From NCBI RefSeq assembly GCF_026162645.1, contig NZ_JAOTBE010000027.1:1-48042 (forward strand): a stretch of 48,042 bases of DNA, written 5' to 3'. The stretch's first letter is position 1; the number at the start of each line of letters is the position of its first letter. Positions 17,302 through 27,900 of this stretch are shown one piece after another. A program made the position numbers and the translations under genes. Source of the DNA: Paracoccus rhizosphaerae (GTDB lineage Bacteria; Pseudomonadota; Alphaproteobacteria; Rhodobacterales; Rhodobacteraceae). The notes under the pieces were generated by a model. It was given only the letters and a program-made list of their open reading frames with translations, had not been told where the DNA came from and did not search any database.

Positions 17302-19611
17302 ATGAAAGACGATGCAAACGCCATCGGGGGCCTGGCCCATCAGGACACGGCGCATGACAGCGCCATCAAGCACGTCACCGGGCGCGCGGATTATACCGAC
17401 GACCTGGCAGCACCCTCGAATCTGGCCCACGCCTATTTGGGCCTGTCGCAATGCGCGCATGGCCGCATCACCGGCATGGACTTTGCCGACACCCTCGCCA
17501 GCCCAGGCGTGCTGGGCGTTCTGACGGCCGACGACATTCCGGGGGTGAACGACGTCTCGCCCAACGGAAAGAACGACGACCCGATCTTTGCCGACGGGCT
17601 GGTGCAGTTTTGGGGCCAGCCGATCTTCGCCGTCATAGCCGAAACCCGCGACCAGGCGCGCCGCGCGGCGCACAACGCGCGCATCGACTATGATCCGCTG
17701 CCCCATGCGCTAGACCCCATTGCCGCGCGGGATGCCGGCATGGGCTATGTCACCGACCCGCTGACCCTGCGGCGCGGCGATGCGCCCACCGCGATGGCCC
17801 GCGCGCCCCGCCGGATCGAGGGACGTTTCGTCATCGGCGGTCAGGACCACTTCTACCTGGAAGGGCAGATCGCCATGGCCCTGCCGGGCGAGGACGAGGA
17901 TGTTGTCGTCAACGTCTCGACACAGCACCCGTCAGAGGTTCAGCACATGGTCGCCCATGTCCTGAAGGTGCCCAGCCATTCGGTCGTGGTGAACGTGCGG
18001 CGCATGGGTGGGGGCTTCGGCGGCAAGGAAACGCAGATGAACCTGTTCGCCTGCGTCGCCGCGCTGGCGGCCAAGCGCTGGAACCGGGCGGTCAAGATCC
18101 GCCCCGACCGCGACGACGACATGATCGCCACCGGAAAGCGTCACGATTTCGTGGTCGATTACGCGGTGGGCTTCGACGACGATGGCCGCATTCGGGCGGT
18201 CGAGGGCGACTGGTATGCCCGCTGCGGCTTCTCGGCTGACCTGTCGGGACCGGTGACGGACCGGGCGCTGTTTCACGCCGACAACGCCTATTTTTATCCC
18301 GACGTGCGCGTCAGCAGCCACCCGATGAAGACGAACACGGTCAGCAACACCGCCTTCCGGGGTTTCGGCGGACCGCAGGGCGTCATCGTGGCCGAACGGA
18401 TGATCGAGGAGATCGCCTATGCCCTCGGCCTCGACCCGCTGGAGGTGCGGCGCCGCAACCTTTACGAAAACGGCCAGCTGACCCCCTACCACCAGGAGGT
18501 CAACGACCAGATCCTGCCGCGCATCCTGGATGAGCTGGAGGCCAGCAGCGACTACAAGGCCCGCAGGCAGGCCGTGCTGGACTGGAACGCTGAGGGCGGC
18601 GTGATCCGCAAGGGCATCGCGCTGACGCCGGTCAAGTTCGGGATCAGCTTCACCGCCACCTGGTTCAACCAGGCTGGGGCGCTGGTCCACATCTACTCCG
18701 ACGGCTCGGTCATGCTGAACCATGGCGGGACCGAGATGGGGCAGGGGCTGAACACCAAGGTCGCCCAAGTCGTGGCCGAGGCGTTCCAGTGCGACATCAA
18801 GCGCATCAAGATCACCCGGACGACGACGGAGAAGGTGCCGAACACCTCAGCCACGGCGGCATCGTCGGGGACTGACCTGAACGGCATGGCGGCGCTGGAC
18901 GCGGCCGAGCAGATCAAGGCCAGGCTGGTCGAATTCGTGGCCGAACGCTGGCAAGTGCCGCCCGACGCCGTGACCTTCGTGCCCGGCCATATCCGGGCGG
19001 GCGACCACCAGATCCCTTTCACCGAGGTCATCAAGGCCGCTTACATGGCGCGCATCCACCTCTCGGCAGCGGGCTTCTACAAGACGCCAAAGATCCATTG
19101 GGACCGCGCGACCGGCAAGGGTCGGCCGTTCTACTACTATGCCTACGGCGCGGCGGTGTCCGAGGTGACAGTCGACACGCTGACCGGCGAATACGTCATT
19201 GACCGGGCCGACGTCCTGCACGATGTGGGCCGCAGCCTCAACCCGGCCATCGACAAGGGCCAGGTCGAAGGCGCCTTCGTCCAGGGCACCGGCTGGCTGA
19301 CGACCGAGGAACTTTGGTGGGACGCAGGGGGACGGCTGCGGACTCACGCGCCCTCGACCTACAAGGTGCCGCTGGCCAGCGACCGGCCGCGCATCTTCAA
19401 CGTCAAGCTGACCGACTGGTCGGAGGCGGCCGAGCGCACCATCAAGCGGTCGAAAGCTGTCGGCGAACCGCCCTTCATGCTGGGCATCAGCGTGTTCGAG
19501 GCAATCAACATGGCGGTCGCCTCGGTCGCTGACTATCGCGAACCCGCGCGGCTGGACGCGCCCGCGACGCCGGAGCGCGTCCTGATGGCGATAGAGCGGC
19601 TGCGCGGATGA
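17302..19611 (+). CDS. xdhB: Xanthine dehydrogenase, large molybdopterin subunit
   Basis: This 769-residue molybdenum cofactor subunit oxidises hypoxanthine and xanthine to urate. Key features are the Moco loops MGGGFGGKET and GTEMGQGLNTK, the substrate-pocket Arg/Phe region NTAFRGFGGPQG, and the catalytic glutamate in VGEPPF (E722). Length is standard for the two-subunit bacterial enzyme. The start ATG is four bases after the xdhA stop. Its stop overlaps xdhC by four bases (ATGA), indicating translational coupling with the gene for its cofactor-insertion chaperone. Confidence 0.97.
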   Translation: MKDDANAIGGLAHQDTAHDSAIKHVTGRADYTDDLAAPSNLAHAYLGLSQCAHGRITGMDFADTLASPGVLGVLTADDIPGVNDVSPNGKNDDPIFADGLVQFWGQPIFAVIAETRDQARRAAHNARIDYDPLPHALDPIAARDAGMGYVTDPLTLRRGDAPTAMARAPRRIEGRFVIGGQDHFYLEGQIAMALPGEDEDVVVNVSTQHPSEVQHMVAHVLKVPSHSVVVNVRRMGGGFGGKETQMNLFACVAALAAKRWNRAVKIRPDRDDDMIATGKRHDFVVDYAVGFDDDGRIRAVEGDWYARCGFSADLSGPVTDRALFHADNAYFYPDVRVSSHPMKTNTVSNTAFRGFGGPQGVIVAERMIEEIAYALGLDPLEVRRRNLYENGQLTPYHQEVNDQILPRILDELEASSDYKARRQAVLDWNAEGGVIRKGIALTPVKFGISFTATWFNQAGALVHIYSDGSVMLNHGGTEMGQGLNTKVAQVVAEAFQCDIKRIKITRTTTEKVPNTSATAASSGTDLNGMAALDAAEQIKARLVEFVAERWQVPPDAVTFVPGHIRAGDHQIPFTEVIKAAYMARIHLSAAGFYKTPKIHWDRATGKGRPFYYYAYGAAVSEVTVDTLTGEYVIDRADVLHDVGRSLNPAIDKGQVEGAFVQGTGWLTTEELWWDAGGRLRTHAPSTYKVPLASDRPRIFNVKLTDWSEAAERTIKRSKAVGEPPFMLGISVFEAINMAVASVADYREPARLDAPATPERVLMAIERLRG

Positions 19612-20339
19612 TCCGCGTCAGGGTCATATCCGCGCGCGGCTCAACTCCGCGCGAAGCGGGGGCCGAGATGATCGTGACCCCGGACGGTACGCAGGGCACG
19701 ATTGGCGGCGGGCAGCTGGAATACATGGCCATCGACCGCGCCCGCCAGATGCTGGCGCGCGGAGAAGCCGAGGCGCGGATGGACATCCCCCTCGGCCCCG
19801 AGATTGGCCAATGCTGCGGCGGGCGCGTGGTCCTGTCGCTGGACCGTCACGCGCCGATGCCGGATGCCAATCCCGACGTGCTGATCTTCGGGGCGGGCCA
19901 TGTGGGCCGGGCGCTGGCCCGGGCCCTGCAGCCGTTGCCGGTGAACGCGCTGCTGATCGACAGCCGCCCCGAGGAACTGGCCCGCGCAACCGGCCCGACC
20001 CGCCTGACGGCATTGCCCGAGGCCGAGATCCGCGCCGCCCAGCCGGGCAGCAGCGTCGTCATCCTGACCCATGACCACGCCCTTGATTTCCTCTTGGCCG
20101 CCGAGGCGCTGAGCCGCACGGACCTCGCCTACATCGGCATGATCGGCAGCGCCACGAAACGAGCGCAGTTCACCCGCTTTGTGCGAGACCGAGGGATCGA
20201 CCCGACGCCGCTGACCTGTCCCATCGGCGCGGGCTTTTCGCGTGACAAGCGCCCCGAGATCATCGCCGCCTTCACCGCTGCCGAACTTATGGCGCGCCTC
20301 ACATCTTCTTCTTTGAAAAAATACCCATGCAACAGCTGA
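19608..20339 (+). CDS. xdhC: XdhC, molybdenum cofactor insertion chaperone
   Basis: A 243-residue protein needed to sulfurate and insert Moco into XdhB. Motifs are ARGSTPREAGAEM near the N-terminus, GTIGGGQLEY, QCCGGRV, and the Rossmann-like XdhC C-terminal domain with VLIFGAGHVGRALA and YIGMIGSATKRAQF. Family members usually have some 15-20 residues before the ARGS motif, while here only about eight precede it. No earlier start codon lies in frame after the preceding stop, so the N-terminus is either naturally short or starts at an unusual codon. It overlaps guaD by 13 bases at its 3' end. Confidence 0.92.
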   Translation: MIRVRVISARGSTPREAGAEMIVTPDGTQGTIGGGQLEYMAIDRARQMLARGEAEARMDIPLGPEIGQCCGGRVVLSLDRHAPMPDANPDVLIFGAGHVGRALARALQPLPVNALLIDSRPEELARATGPTRLTALPEAEIRAAQPGSSVVILTHDHALDFLLAAEALSRTDLAYIGMIGSATKRAQFTRFVRDRGIDPTPLTCPIGAGFSRDKRPEIIAAFTAAELMARLTSSSLKKYPCNS

Positions 20340-21625
20340 TCCGGGGCCGCGTCCTCGACTTCTTCGCCGACCCGTCCGACACGGACCGGAGCCACCGCTA
20401 TCACGAGAACGGCGCCGTCCTGATCGAGGACGGCCGCATCTTGGCCGTGGGCGATCATGCCGACCTGACGCGTGAGGGCCTGCAGGAAATCGACCACCGC
20501 CCGCACCTGATCATGCCGGGCTTCATCGACCCGCATATCCATTTTCCGCAGCTGCAGGTCATCGCCAGTTGGGGCTCGCAGTTGCTGGACTGGCTGAACA
20601 CATACACGTTCCCGGCCGAGGCGGAGTTCGCTGACCCTGCTCATGCCACGCACATGGCGGGCCGCTTCCTCGACCAGCTGACCGCGCATGGAACGACGAC
20701 GGCCGTCGCCTTCTGTTCAAGCCACAGAACCAGCGCCGAGGCACTTTTCAGCGCCGCCCATGCCCGCGATATGGCGATGGTGGCCGGCAAGGTGATGATG
20801 GACCGCAATGCCATTCCCGCGGTCCACGACACCCCGCAATCGTCCTATGACGACAGCAAAAAGCTGATCGCGTCATGGCATGGCACAGGCCGTCAGCGTT
20901 ACGCGATCACGCCACGCTTCGCGATCACGTCCTCGCCCGAGCAGCTGGAGATGGCCGGAGCGCTGGTTCGTGAACATCCCGGCTGCCACCTTCAGACCCA
21001 CCTGTCCGAGAACCGGGACGAGATCGACTATACGCTCAGCCTTTATCCCAAGGCGCGGGATTATCTGGATATCTACGACCATTACGGCCTTCTCGGTCCG
21101 CGTACGCTGCTGGGCCACTCGATCCACCTGGAGCCGCGCGAAATCGCCCGCATGGCAGAAACCGGCAGCCGCGCCGTCTTTTGTCCGACTTCAAACCTGT
21201 TCCTCGGGTCTGGGCTTTTCGATGGCGACGGGTTGAGGGCGGCGGGCATCACCAGTGGCATCGCGTCCGATGTCGGCGGCGGCACCAGCTGGTCGATGCT
21301 GCAGACCCTGAACGAGGGCTACAAGATCCTGCAGATGCGCGGTCAGAAGCTGCACCCGCTGGCAGCGTTCCACTGGGCCACGCGCGGCAACGCCTTGGCC
21401 TTGGGCATGGAGGCCGAGATCGGCACCCTCGCCCCCGGCAGCGCAGCCGATATGGTGGTGCTGGATGTCCATGCGACTCCCGCGATGGCACTTCGGGCCG
21501 AACGCGCCGAAACCTTGTCCGAGGAGCTGTTCATTCTGCAGATCATGGGCGATGACCGCGCGATCGCCCAAACCTACGTAGCGGGTCGCGCCCAGAAGAA
21601 CGGTAGCAAACATACGAGCGGATGA
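20327..21625 (+). CDS. guaD: Guanine deaminase
   Basis: A 432-residue amidohydrolase converting guanine to xanthine and ammonia. The zinc site shows as PGFIDPHIHFPQ (H70, H72), then QTHLSEN and LLGHSIHL with further metal-binding His, and the metal Asp in GIASDVGGGTS. Length and motifs match the AtzA/TrzN-superfamily GuaD group rather than the small cytidine-deaminase-type enzyme. It overlaps xdhC by 13 bp and closes the xdh operon. Its product is the direct substrate of the xanthine dehydrogenase encoded just upstream. Confidence 0.95.
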   Translation: MQQLIRGRVLDFFADPSDTDRSHRYHENGAVLIEDGRILAVGDHADLTREGLQEIDHRPHLIMPGFIDPHIHFPQLQVIASWGSQLLDWLNTYTFPAEAEFADPAHATHMAGRFLDQLTAHGTTTAVAFCSSHRTSAEALFSAAHARDMAMVAGKVMMDRNAIPAVHDTPQSSYDDSKKLIASWHGTGRQRYAITPRFAITSSPEQLEMAGALVREHPGCHLQTHLSENRDEIDYTLSLYPKARDYLDIYDHYGLLGPRTLLGHSIHLEPREIARMAETGSRAVFCPTSNLFLGSGLFDGDGLRAAGITSGIASDVGGGTSWSMLQTLNEGYKILQMRGQKLHPLAAFHWATRGNALALGMEAEIGTLAPGSAADMVVLDVHATPAMALRAERAETLSEELFILQIMGDDRAIAQTYVAGRAQKNGSKHTSG

Positions 21626-21855
21626 AACTGAGCAGGGCTGCAGAGCCGTCAACCACCGCCAGCCTTGGCTAGGCGGATTGGCAACGGCGGCTCGTCCGCC
21701 GAAAAGACGTTGATCTGCCAAACACGCTTGATGCGATTGAAGCTTCGACCGTCCGGCGGGGAGGATCGTCAGGCGCTCGAAGGTGCCAGGAACAACCCGC
21801 GACGTCGCTGCCGGTTATAGACGGTGCGATAGGGCGGTCGGATTATCGTTGATTG

Positions 21856-22773
21856 CTAGAGTGGCCTTTTGGGGCTATGTCCGGACCTCCACCCTGCGGA
21901 GACCAGGTCATGGTGGATCTGTGAACCGGCCCAGGCTCCATCCGCCATTGCGAGGCTGATGGAGTGGTGACGGAGTGCCGCGTCCCCGCAAGCATAGGCG
22001 CCGGGGACGGTGGTCTCGCGGCGGTCGGTCGTCACGATGAACTGCTCGGTCGGCAGTTCCGACAACTGGCAGCCGAGCATCCGGGCCAGGTTTCCGCATG
22101 GCGCGGTTGCGGTGGTTGTGAAGATCCCCGCGAAAGGAAGGCTGCGGCCGTCTTGCAGGTGAACGCAACCGGGCGTCACATGGGAAACGCAGCTTTCCTC
22201 GATCGTGATCCCGGCTTTGACCAGGTCCGCCCTGACCGCTTGCCCAAGCGACAAGACCCGGTTGCAGAACACGGTGACCGGCCCCCAGTCCGTCAGAAGG
22301 TGCACCTGGTCCAGCGACCGCGCCCCGATAGCGACGACGGCCAGAGGCCCCTGATCAAGCTCGTATCCGTGGCAATAGGGGCAATGAAACACCGTCCGCC
22401 CCCACTCTTCTGCCATGCCGGGGATGGCGGGCAGGGTGTCCGAAACCCCGATCGCCAGCAGGACCCGCCGCCCCCTGTGCGCCACGCCGTCATCCGTGGT
22501 CACCTGGAAATCATCCTGCGCCCCGCGAACCTCGGTCGCTTCGCCTTCATGCCAACGGAGGGTCGGATAGCGGAAAAGCTGCTCTCGGGTTGCGGCATGA
22601 AGCGCCTCGCGGTCCATGCCGTCACCCCCCAGGACCGCATGCGCGTGGCTGGCCGAGAGGTTCCTGGGACGGCCGGCGTCGATGATCAGCACGTCGCGCC
22701 GCGCGCGCAGCAGTTGCAGTGCCGCCGACATGCCGGAATAGCTTCCGCCGATGATGATGACGTCGTGGTGCAT
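21856..22773 (-). CDS. FAD-dependent NAD(P)-disulfide oxidoreductase, thioredoxin-reductase-like
   Basis: A 305-residue flavoprotein. The N-terminal FAD-binding Rossmann motif is IIIGGSYSGMSAA (residues 6-18). A redox pair CPYC (C131, C134) followed by HGYE and a C-terminal GAYACGDAAL complete the thioredoxin-reductase fold. The closest style is the 'NAD(P)/FAD-dependent oxidoreductase' group found alone in many soil bacteria, not the housekeeping TrxB. It is divergent from glgE; both promoters in the gap have a GGAAC-N16-GGTT stress-type promoter candidate. Substrate is unknown. An oxidative-stress role is inferred. Confidence 0.85.
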   Translation of the reverse strand: MHHDVIIIGGSYSGMSAALQLLRARRDVLIIDAGRPRNLSASHAHAVLGGDGMDREALHAATREQLFRYPTLRWHEGEATEVRGAQDDFQVTTDDGVAHRGRRVLLAIGVSDTLPAIPGMAEEWGRTVFHCPYCHGYELDQGPLAVVAIGARSLDQVHLLTDWGPVTVFCNRVLSLGQAVRADLVKAGITIEESCVSHVTPGCVHLQDGRSLPFAGIFTTTATAPCGNLARMLGCQLSELPTEQFIVTTDRRETTVPGAYACGDAALRHHSISLAMADGAWAGSQIHHDLVSAGWRSGHSPKRPL

Positions 22774-22818
22774 GGCTTCTCCCAGTCAGCTGAATACCCG
22801 TTTTCACGGGTTGCCCGG

Positions 22819-22843
22819 AACCGCGGCAGACCCGCTTTGTTCC
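22819..22843 (-). promoter_or_regulatory. EcfG-type promoter candidate for the FAD oxidoreductase
   Basis: On the minus strand GGAAC (22843-22839) is followed after 16 bases by GGTT (22822-22819). This is the form of alphaproteobacterial general-stress (EcfG) promoters. The gene starts at 22773, giving an expected leader of about 35-40 bases. Confidence 0.55.
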
Positions 22844-22874
22844 TCGTCAAGAGGCAAACGGCAGCGCGCGGGAT

Positions 22875-22899
22875 GGAACAATTACCTTGGCGAGCGGTT
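22875..22899 (+). promoter_or_regulatory. EcfG-type promoter candidate for the glgE operon
   Basis: GGAAC at 22875-22879, a 16-base spacer, then GGTT at 22896-22899, about 28 bases before the glgE ATG. Spacing and distance fit an EcfG-dependent promoter. It is divergent from the equivalent site at 22819-22843. Confidence 0.55.
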
Positions 22900-22927
22900 C
22901 ACCCAAGGCAATTTCGGGGAGCGTGAA

Positions 22928-24961
22928 ATGGCAGAGCACTACGTCTCGGACAATGATGTCTCTCATGGTATGGGGGGTGAGGACGCGCTGAGGACGCTTG
23001 CGCGATCGCGCATCGCCATCGAAGGCGTCTCGATCGAGATCGACGGCGGGCGGTTTTCAGCAAAGGTCGTCGCGGGGCAGGTGACCACGGTCGAGGCCGA
23101 CATCTTCTCGGATGGGCATGACAGCATCGACGCGGCGCTTTTGTTCAGGCGCGTGGGTTCGGACAGCTTTTCCGAAGCGCCGATGCGCTTCCTTGAAAAC
23201 GACCGCTGGAAAGGCGATCTGGTTCTGGACGAGCCCGGCCAGTACGAGGTGACGATTCTGGCATGGCGGGACCTGTTCCTGACCTGGCGCAAGGAAGTGG
23301 CCAAGAAGCATGCCGCGGGCCAGTCCATCGCGCTGGAACTGCAGGAGGGGCGGAACCTCATGTCCGCTGCGCTGGAACCAGACAGCCGCGCAGACGAAGC
23401 CGGTCGCGGCGCTATCTCGGCACTTCTGGCCGAGGATGACGGTGCCGACGGCGGCGAGGGGCACGAGGGCCTGCGCTTCGGGCGCCTGGGCGCGCCCGAA
23501 GCAGTCGACCTGATGCGCCAGGTCGGTCCTCGGACCGACGCCACCCTCTATAAGCTGCTGCCGGTCTTCGCGGATCGCCGGGCCGCAGCCTTCAGCGCCT
23601 GGTACGAACTGATGCCGCGCTCGCAGTCGGGGGACGAACATCGCCATGGCACCTTCGACGATGTCATCGGCAAGCTGCCCTATGTGCGCGACCTGGGCTT
23701 CGACGTGCTGTATTTTCCCCCGATCCACCCGATCGGCCGCACCAATCGCAAGGGGCGCAACAACACGCTGACGCCGGGGCCGGACGATCCGGGCAGCCCC
23801 TATGCCATCGGCTCGGACGAAGGCGGCCATGACGCGATCCATCCCGAGCTGGGAAGCTTCGACGACTTCCGCCGGTTGGTGGAAGCGGCGCGGGACCATG
23901 GGCTGGAGATTGCTCTGGACTTCGCCATCCAGTGTTCGCCGGACCATCCCTGGATCAGGGAGCATCCGGAATGGTTTGACTGGCGTCCCGATGGCACGAT
24001 CAAGTTCGCCGAGAACCCGCCGAAAAAGTATGAGGACATTGTCAACGTCCACTTCTATCGCAAGGCGCTGCCGGACCTGTGGTACGCGCTGCGCGACGTG
24101 GTGCTGTTCTGGGTCGAACACGGGGTCAAGATCTTCCGGGTGGACAACCCGCACACCAAGCCGTTCCCGTTCTGGGAGTGGATGATCGCGGAAGTGCGCG
24201 CCAAGCACCCCGATACGATCTTCCTGGCCGAGGCCTTCACCCGCCCCAAGGTCATGAAGCGCTTGGCGAAGGTTGGCTTTTCGCAGTCCTATTCCTATTT
24301 CACTTGGCGCAACACCAAGGACGAGCTGACGGATTATCTGGTCGAGCTGACGCAGACCGACTCGCGCGAGGTGATGCGTCCGAACTTCTTCGTCAACACG
24401 CCCGACATCAATCCTCGCTTCCTGCAGACCAGCGGGCGGCCTGGCTTCCGCACGCGGCTTGTGCTGGCGGCGACGCTTGGCGGCAACTATGGCGTCTATA
24501 ACGGCTTCGAGATCTGTGACGCCGCGCCCGTGCCCGGCAAGGAAGAATACCTCGATTCCGAAAAGTACCAGATCCGCGTCTGGGACATGGACCAGCCCGG
24601 CAACATCCAGGACGACATTCGCCTGATGAACCGCCTGCGCCATGAGCACCCGGCGCTGCAGCATTTTACGAACCTCAAGTTCTATTACGCCGGCAATGAC
24701 CAGGTGCTGGCCTATGGCAAGCGGGCGGGGGACGACTTTGTCCTGATTCACGTCAATCTGGACCCGCACAACGTGCAGTCCTTCCAGTTCGAGGTTCCGC
24801 TGTGGGAATTCGGGCTGCCGGACGACGCCTCGATCGAGGTACGGGACCTGGTCCACGGCAACAGCTTCACCTGGCACGGCAAGTACCAGTGGCTTGAACT
24901 TGATCCTCAGACACGACCCTATGTGGTGTGGCAACTACTGGCCCCGGGGGTGGCGCGCTGA
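22928..24961 (+). CDS. glgE: GlgE: alpha-1,4-glucan:maltose-1-phosphate maltosyltransferase
   Basis: A 677-residue GH13_3 enzyme that adds maltose from maltose-1-phosphate to alpha-glucan chains. An N-terminal beta-sandwich (about 1-210) precedes the (beta/alpha)8 barrel with FPPIHPIGRTNRKGRNN, the nucleophile in FRVDNPHTKPF (D406) and the acid/base in FLAEAFTRP (E435). The ATG at 22928 with GGGGAG upstream is chosen because an EcfG-type promoter ends only about 28 bp before it, ruling out the longer open frame. It overlaps treS by one base. The 0-frame continues into a GlgE-TreS/Pep2-GlgB-MalQ operon. Confidence 0.96.
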   Translation: MAEHYVSDNDVSHGMGGEDALRTLARSRIAIEGVSIEIDGGRFSAKVVAGQVTTVEADIFSDGHDSIDAALLFRRVGSDSFSEAPMRFLENDRWKGDLVLDEPGQYEVTILAWRDLFLTWRKEVAKKHAAGQSIALELQEGRNLMSAALEPDSRADEAGRGAISALLAEDDGADGGEGHEGLRFGRLGAPEAVDLMRQVGPRTDATLYKLLPVFADRRAAAFSAWYELMPRSQSGDEHRHGTFDDVIGKLPYVRDLGFDVLYFPPIHPIGRTNRKGRNNTLTPGPDDPGSPYAIGSDEGGHDAIHPELGSFDDFRRLVEAARDHGLEIALDFAIQCSPDHPWIREHPEWFDWRPDGTIKFAENPPKKYEDIVNVHFYRKALPDLWYALRDVVLFWVEHGVKIFRVDNPHTKPFPFWEWMIAEVRAKHPDTIFLAEAFTRPKVMKRLAKVGFSQSYSYFTWRNTKDELTDYLVELTQTDSREVMRPNFFVNTPDINPRFLQTSGRPGFRTRLVLAATLGGNYGVYNGFEICDAAPVPGKEEYLDSEKYQIRVWDMDQPGNIQDDIRLMNRLRHEHPALQHFTNLKFYYAGNDQVLAYGKRAGDDFVLIHVNLDPHNVQSFQFEVPLWEFGLPDDASIEVRDLVHGNSFTWHGKYQWLELDPQTRPYVVWQLLAPGVAR

Positions 24962-27900
24962 TGAATATCTCGACGAAGAACGACAAGGCCAGCTTTGCCG
25001 TGCGCGGCGGCATCGACCGGGATTGCGCTGATTGGTATAAGGATGCGGTCATCTATCAGCTGCACATCAAGGCGTTCCAAGATTCGAACGGCGACGGGAT
25101 CGGCGACTTTACCGGCCTGATGCAGCGGCTGGACTATGTGCAGGAACTGGGCGTCACGGCGATCTGGGTGCTGCCCTTCTATCCGTCGCCGCTGCGCGAT
25201 GATGGCTATGACATCTCGGACTATAAATCGATCAACCCGTCATACGGGTCGATGAAGGACTTCAAGGCCTTCGTGGCTGAGGCTCACAAGCGCGGCATCC
25301 GGGTCATCACCGAACTTGTCATCAACCACACCAGCGACCAGCATCCCTGGTTCCAGCGCGCCCGCCATGCCAAGCCCGGTTCGGCCGCGCGCGACTGGTA
25401 CGTGTGGTCTGACACGGACGAAAAGTGGCCCGAGACACGGATCATTTTCCTGGACACAGAACGGTCGAACTGGACCTGGGACCCGGTGGCCGGGGCCTAT
25501 TACTGGCATCGCTTCTATTCGCACCAGCCCGACCTAAACTTTGACAACCCCCGCGTCCTGCAAGAGGTGCTGAAGGTCATGCGCATGTGGCTGGACATGG
25601 GCGTGGACGGACTGCGATTGGACGCGATCCCTTATCTGGTGGAGCGCGACGGGACCAACAACGAGAACCTGCCCGAGACGCATGACGTCCTGAAGGCCAT
25701 CCGCGCCGATCTGGACAAGCATTTCCCAGACCGGATGCTCCTGGCCGAGGCGAATCAGTGGCCCGAAGACACGCGCCCCTATTTCGGCGAGGGCGACGAA
25801 TGCCATATGGGTTTCCACTTCCCGTTGATGCCGCGCATGTATATGGCGCTGGCGCAGGCCGACCGTCACCCGATCACCGACATTATCCGCCAGACGCCAG
25901 AAATCCCCGAAAACTGCCAGTGGGGCATCTTCCTGCGCAACCATGACGAGTTGACGCTGGAGATGGTTACGTCCGAGGAACGCGACTACCTCTGGAAAAC
26001 CTACGCCGCCGACACGCGGGCGCGGATCAATCTGGGTATTCGACGCCGTCTGGCCCCGCTGATGCAGAACGACCGACGCAAGATCGAGCTGTTGAATTCG
26101 CTGCTGCTGTCGATGCCCGGCACGCCGATCATTTATTACGGCGACGAGATCGGGATGGGCGACAACTATTATTTGGGCGACCGCGACGGGGTCCGCACGC
26201 CCATGCAGTGGTCTGGTGACCGCAACGCCGGCTTTTCCACCGCCAAGCCGCAGCAGCTCTATCTGCCGGCGATCATCGACGCGGTCTATGGCCACCAAGT
26301 CATCAATGTCGAGTCGCAGGCCGACGATCCGTCCTCGCTGCTGAACTGGATGCGGCGGATGATCACCGTGCGGCGCCAGCACCCGGCCTTCGGGCGGGGC
26401 ACGATGACGCTGCTCTATCCGCGCAACCGCAAGGTGCTGGCCTACATCCGCGAATACGAGGATCGCGCCTATCTGTGCGTCGCGAACCTGTCGGACGCCG
26501 CGCAGGCGGTCGAGCTGGATCTGGCGCGCCATCGTGACAAGGTGCCGGTCGAACTGACGGGACGCTCGGCCTTTCCGCCGGTGGGCGATCTGCCCTACAT
26601 GCTGACGCTGCCAGCCTATGGCTTTTATTGGTTCGCGCTGGCCAGCGACGAGGAGACGCCCTCGTGGCACGAGCAGCTGCCCGACATCCTGCCCGAGTTC
26701 ATGACGCTGACCACCCGCGACGGCCGCGTCCTGACGGCGCTGAAGGGTCGCGAAGGCCAGCAGTTCCAGAACGACGTCCTGCCGCAGTGGCTGCCGCTGC
26801 AGCGCTGGTTCGCCGCCAAGGACGAAAAGATCATGGCCGTCAGGATGACGCCGATGGGCGAGGTCGATCCCGATCACGCGCTGGTCTCGATCGACGTGAC
26901 GCTAGGAGAAGAGCAGCACAGCTACTTCCTGCCCCTGTCCGCCCGGTGGGGAGAGGAGAACCTGCGCCCCGGTGCGCCGCGGCTGTCCTATACCCTGGCC
27001 AAGACTCGCCACACGGCACGCGTCGGCGCGCTGGTGGACGGCGCCTATGACGAACGCCTGCCGGTCCTGTTCCTGGAACAGATGAAGGCCGGCGCGACAC
27101 GCGGCGACTTGCGCTTCAGCGGCACCAACGCGCTGCGCGAGATTACCGAGCCGGGCGATCCACGCCAGTTGGGAGTCGAGCAGTCGAACATCTCGATTGC
27201 TTTTACCGACCAGATCATCCTCAAGCTCTATCGCCGCTTGCGCGAGGGCGAGCAGCCCGATGTCGAGGTCGCGCGTTTCCTGACCGAGACCGCTGGGTAT
27301 CCGCACACGCCTGCCTATCTGGGACAGGTGACGCATGAGGGCGATAGCCGCACCGTCTTGGCCGCAGCATTCGCCTTTGTCGCCAATCGCGGCGATGCCT
27401 GGACGGGCATCTTCGACGCGCTGATGCTGGAGTTCAACGAGCACGAAGCCTGGCCGACCGAGCAGGAGCCCGAGGTGACGGTGCCGTCCTTCGATTTCCC
27501 GCTGAGCATTGGCGCACTTCTGGGCGAACGCACGGCGCAACTGCACAAGGCCTTGGCGACGCCCACGGACGATTCGGCCTTCGCGACCGAGGACCTGACG
27601 GCCGATCACCTGGCGGAATGGACCCGCACCGCCGAAGAAGAAGCCGAGGCAATGCTGGCACGTCTTCAGCAGGCCGAGGCGCAACTGCCCAAGGACGCCG
27701 TCCCGCTGGCGCAGGAACTGCAGCAGCGCAAGGACGACCTGCTGGCGCGGATCCGCAAGGCTGCGCAGACTGCGCCGTCGGGACAGCTGTCGCGCATCCA
27801 CGGCGATTATCACCTAGGGCAGGTCCTGCTGGCCCAGAACGACGTCGCGATCATCGACTTCGAGGGTGAACCCGCCCGCACGCTCGAGGAGCGGCGGGCC

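Noticed and set aside
21626..21855. Transposase remnant between guaD and the FAD oxidoreductase
   Set aside because: Minus-strand frames look mildly protein-like, but none shows a transposase motif and all are broken by stops.
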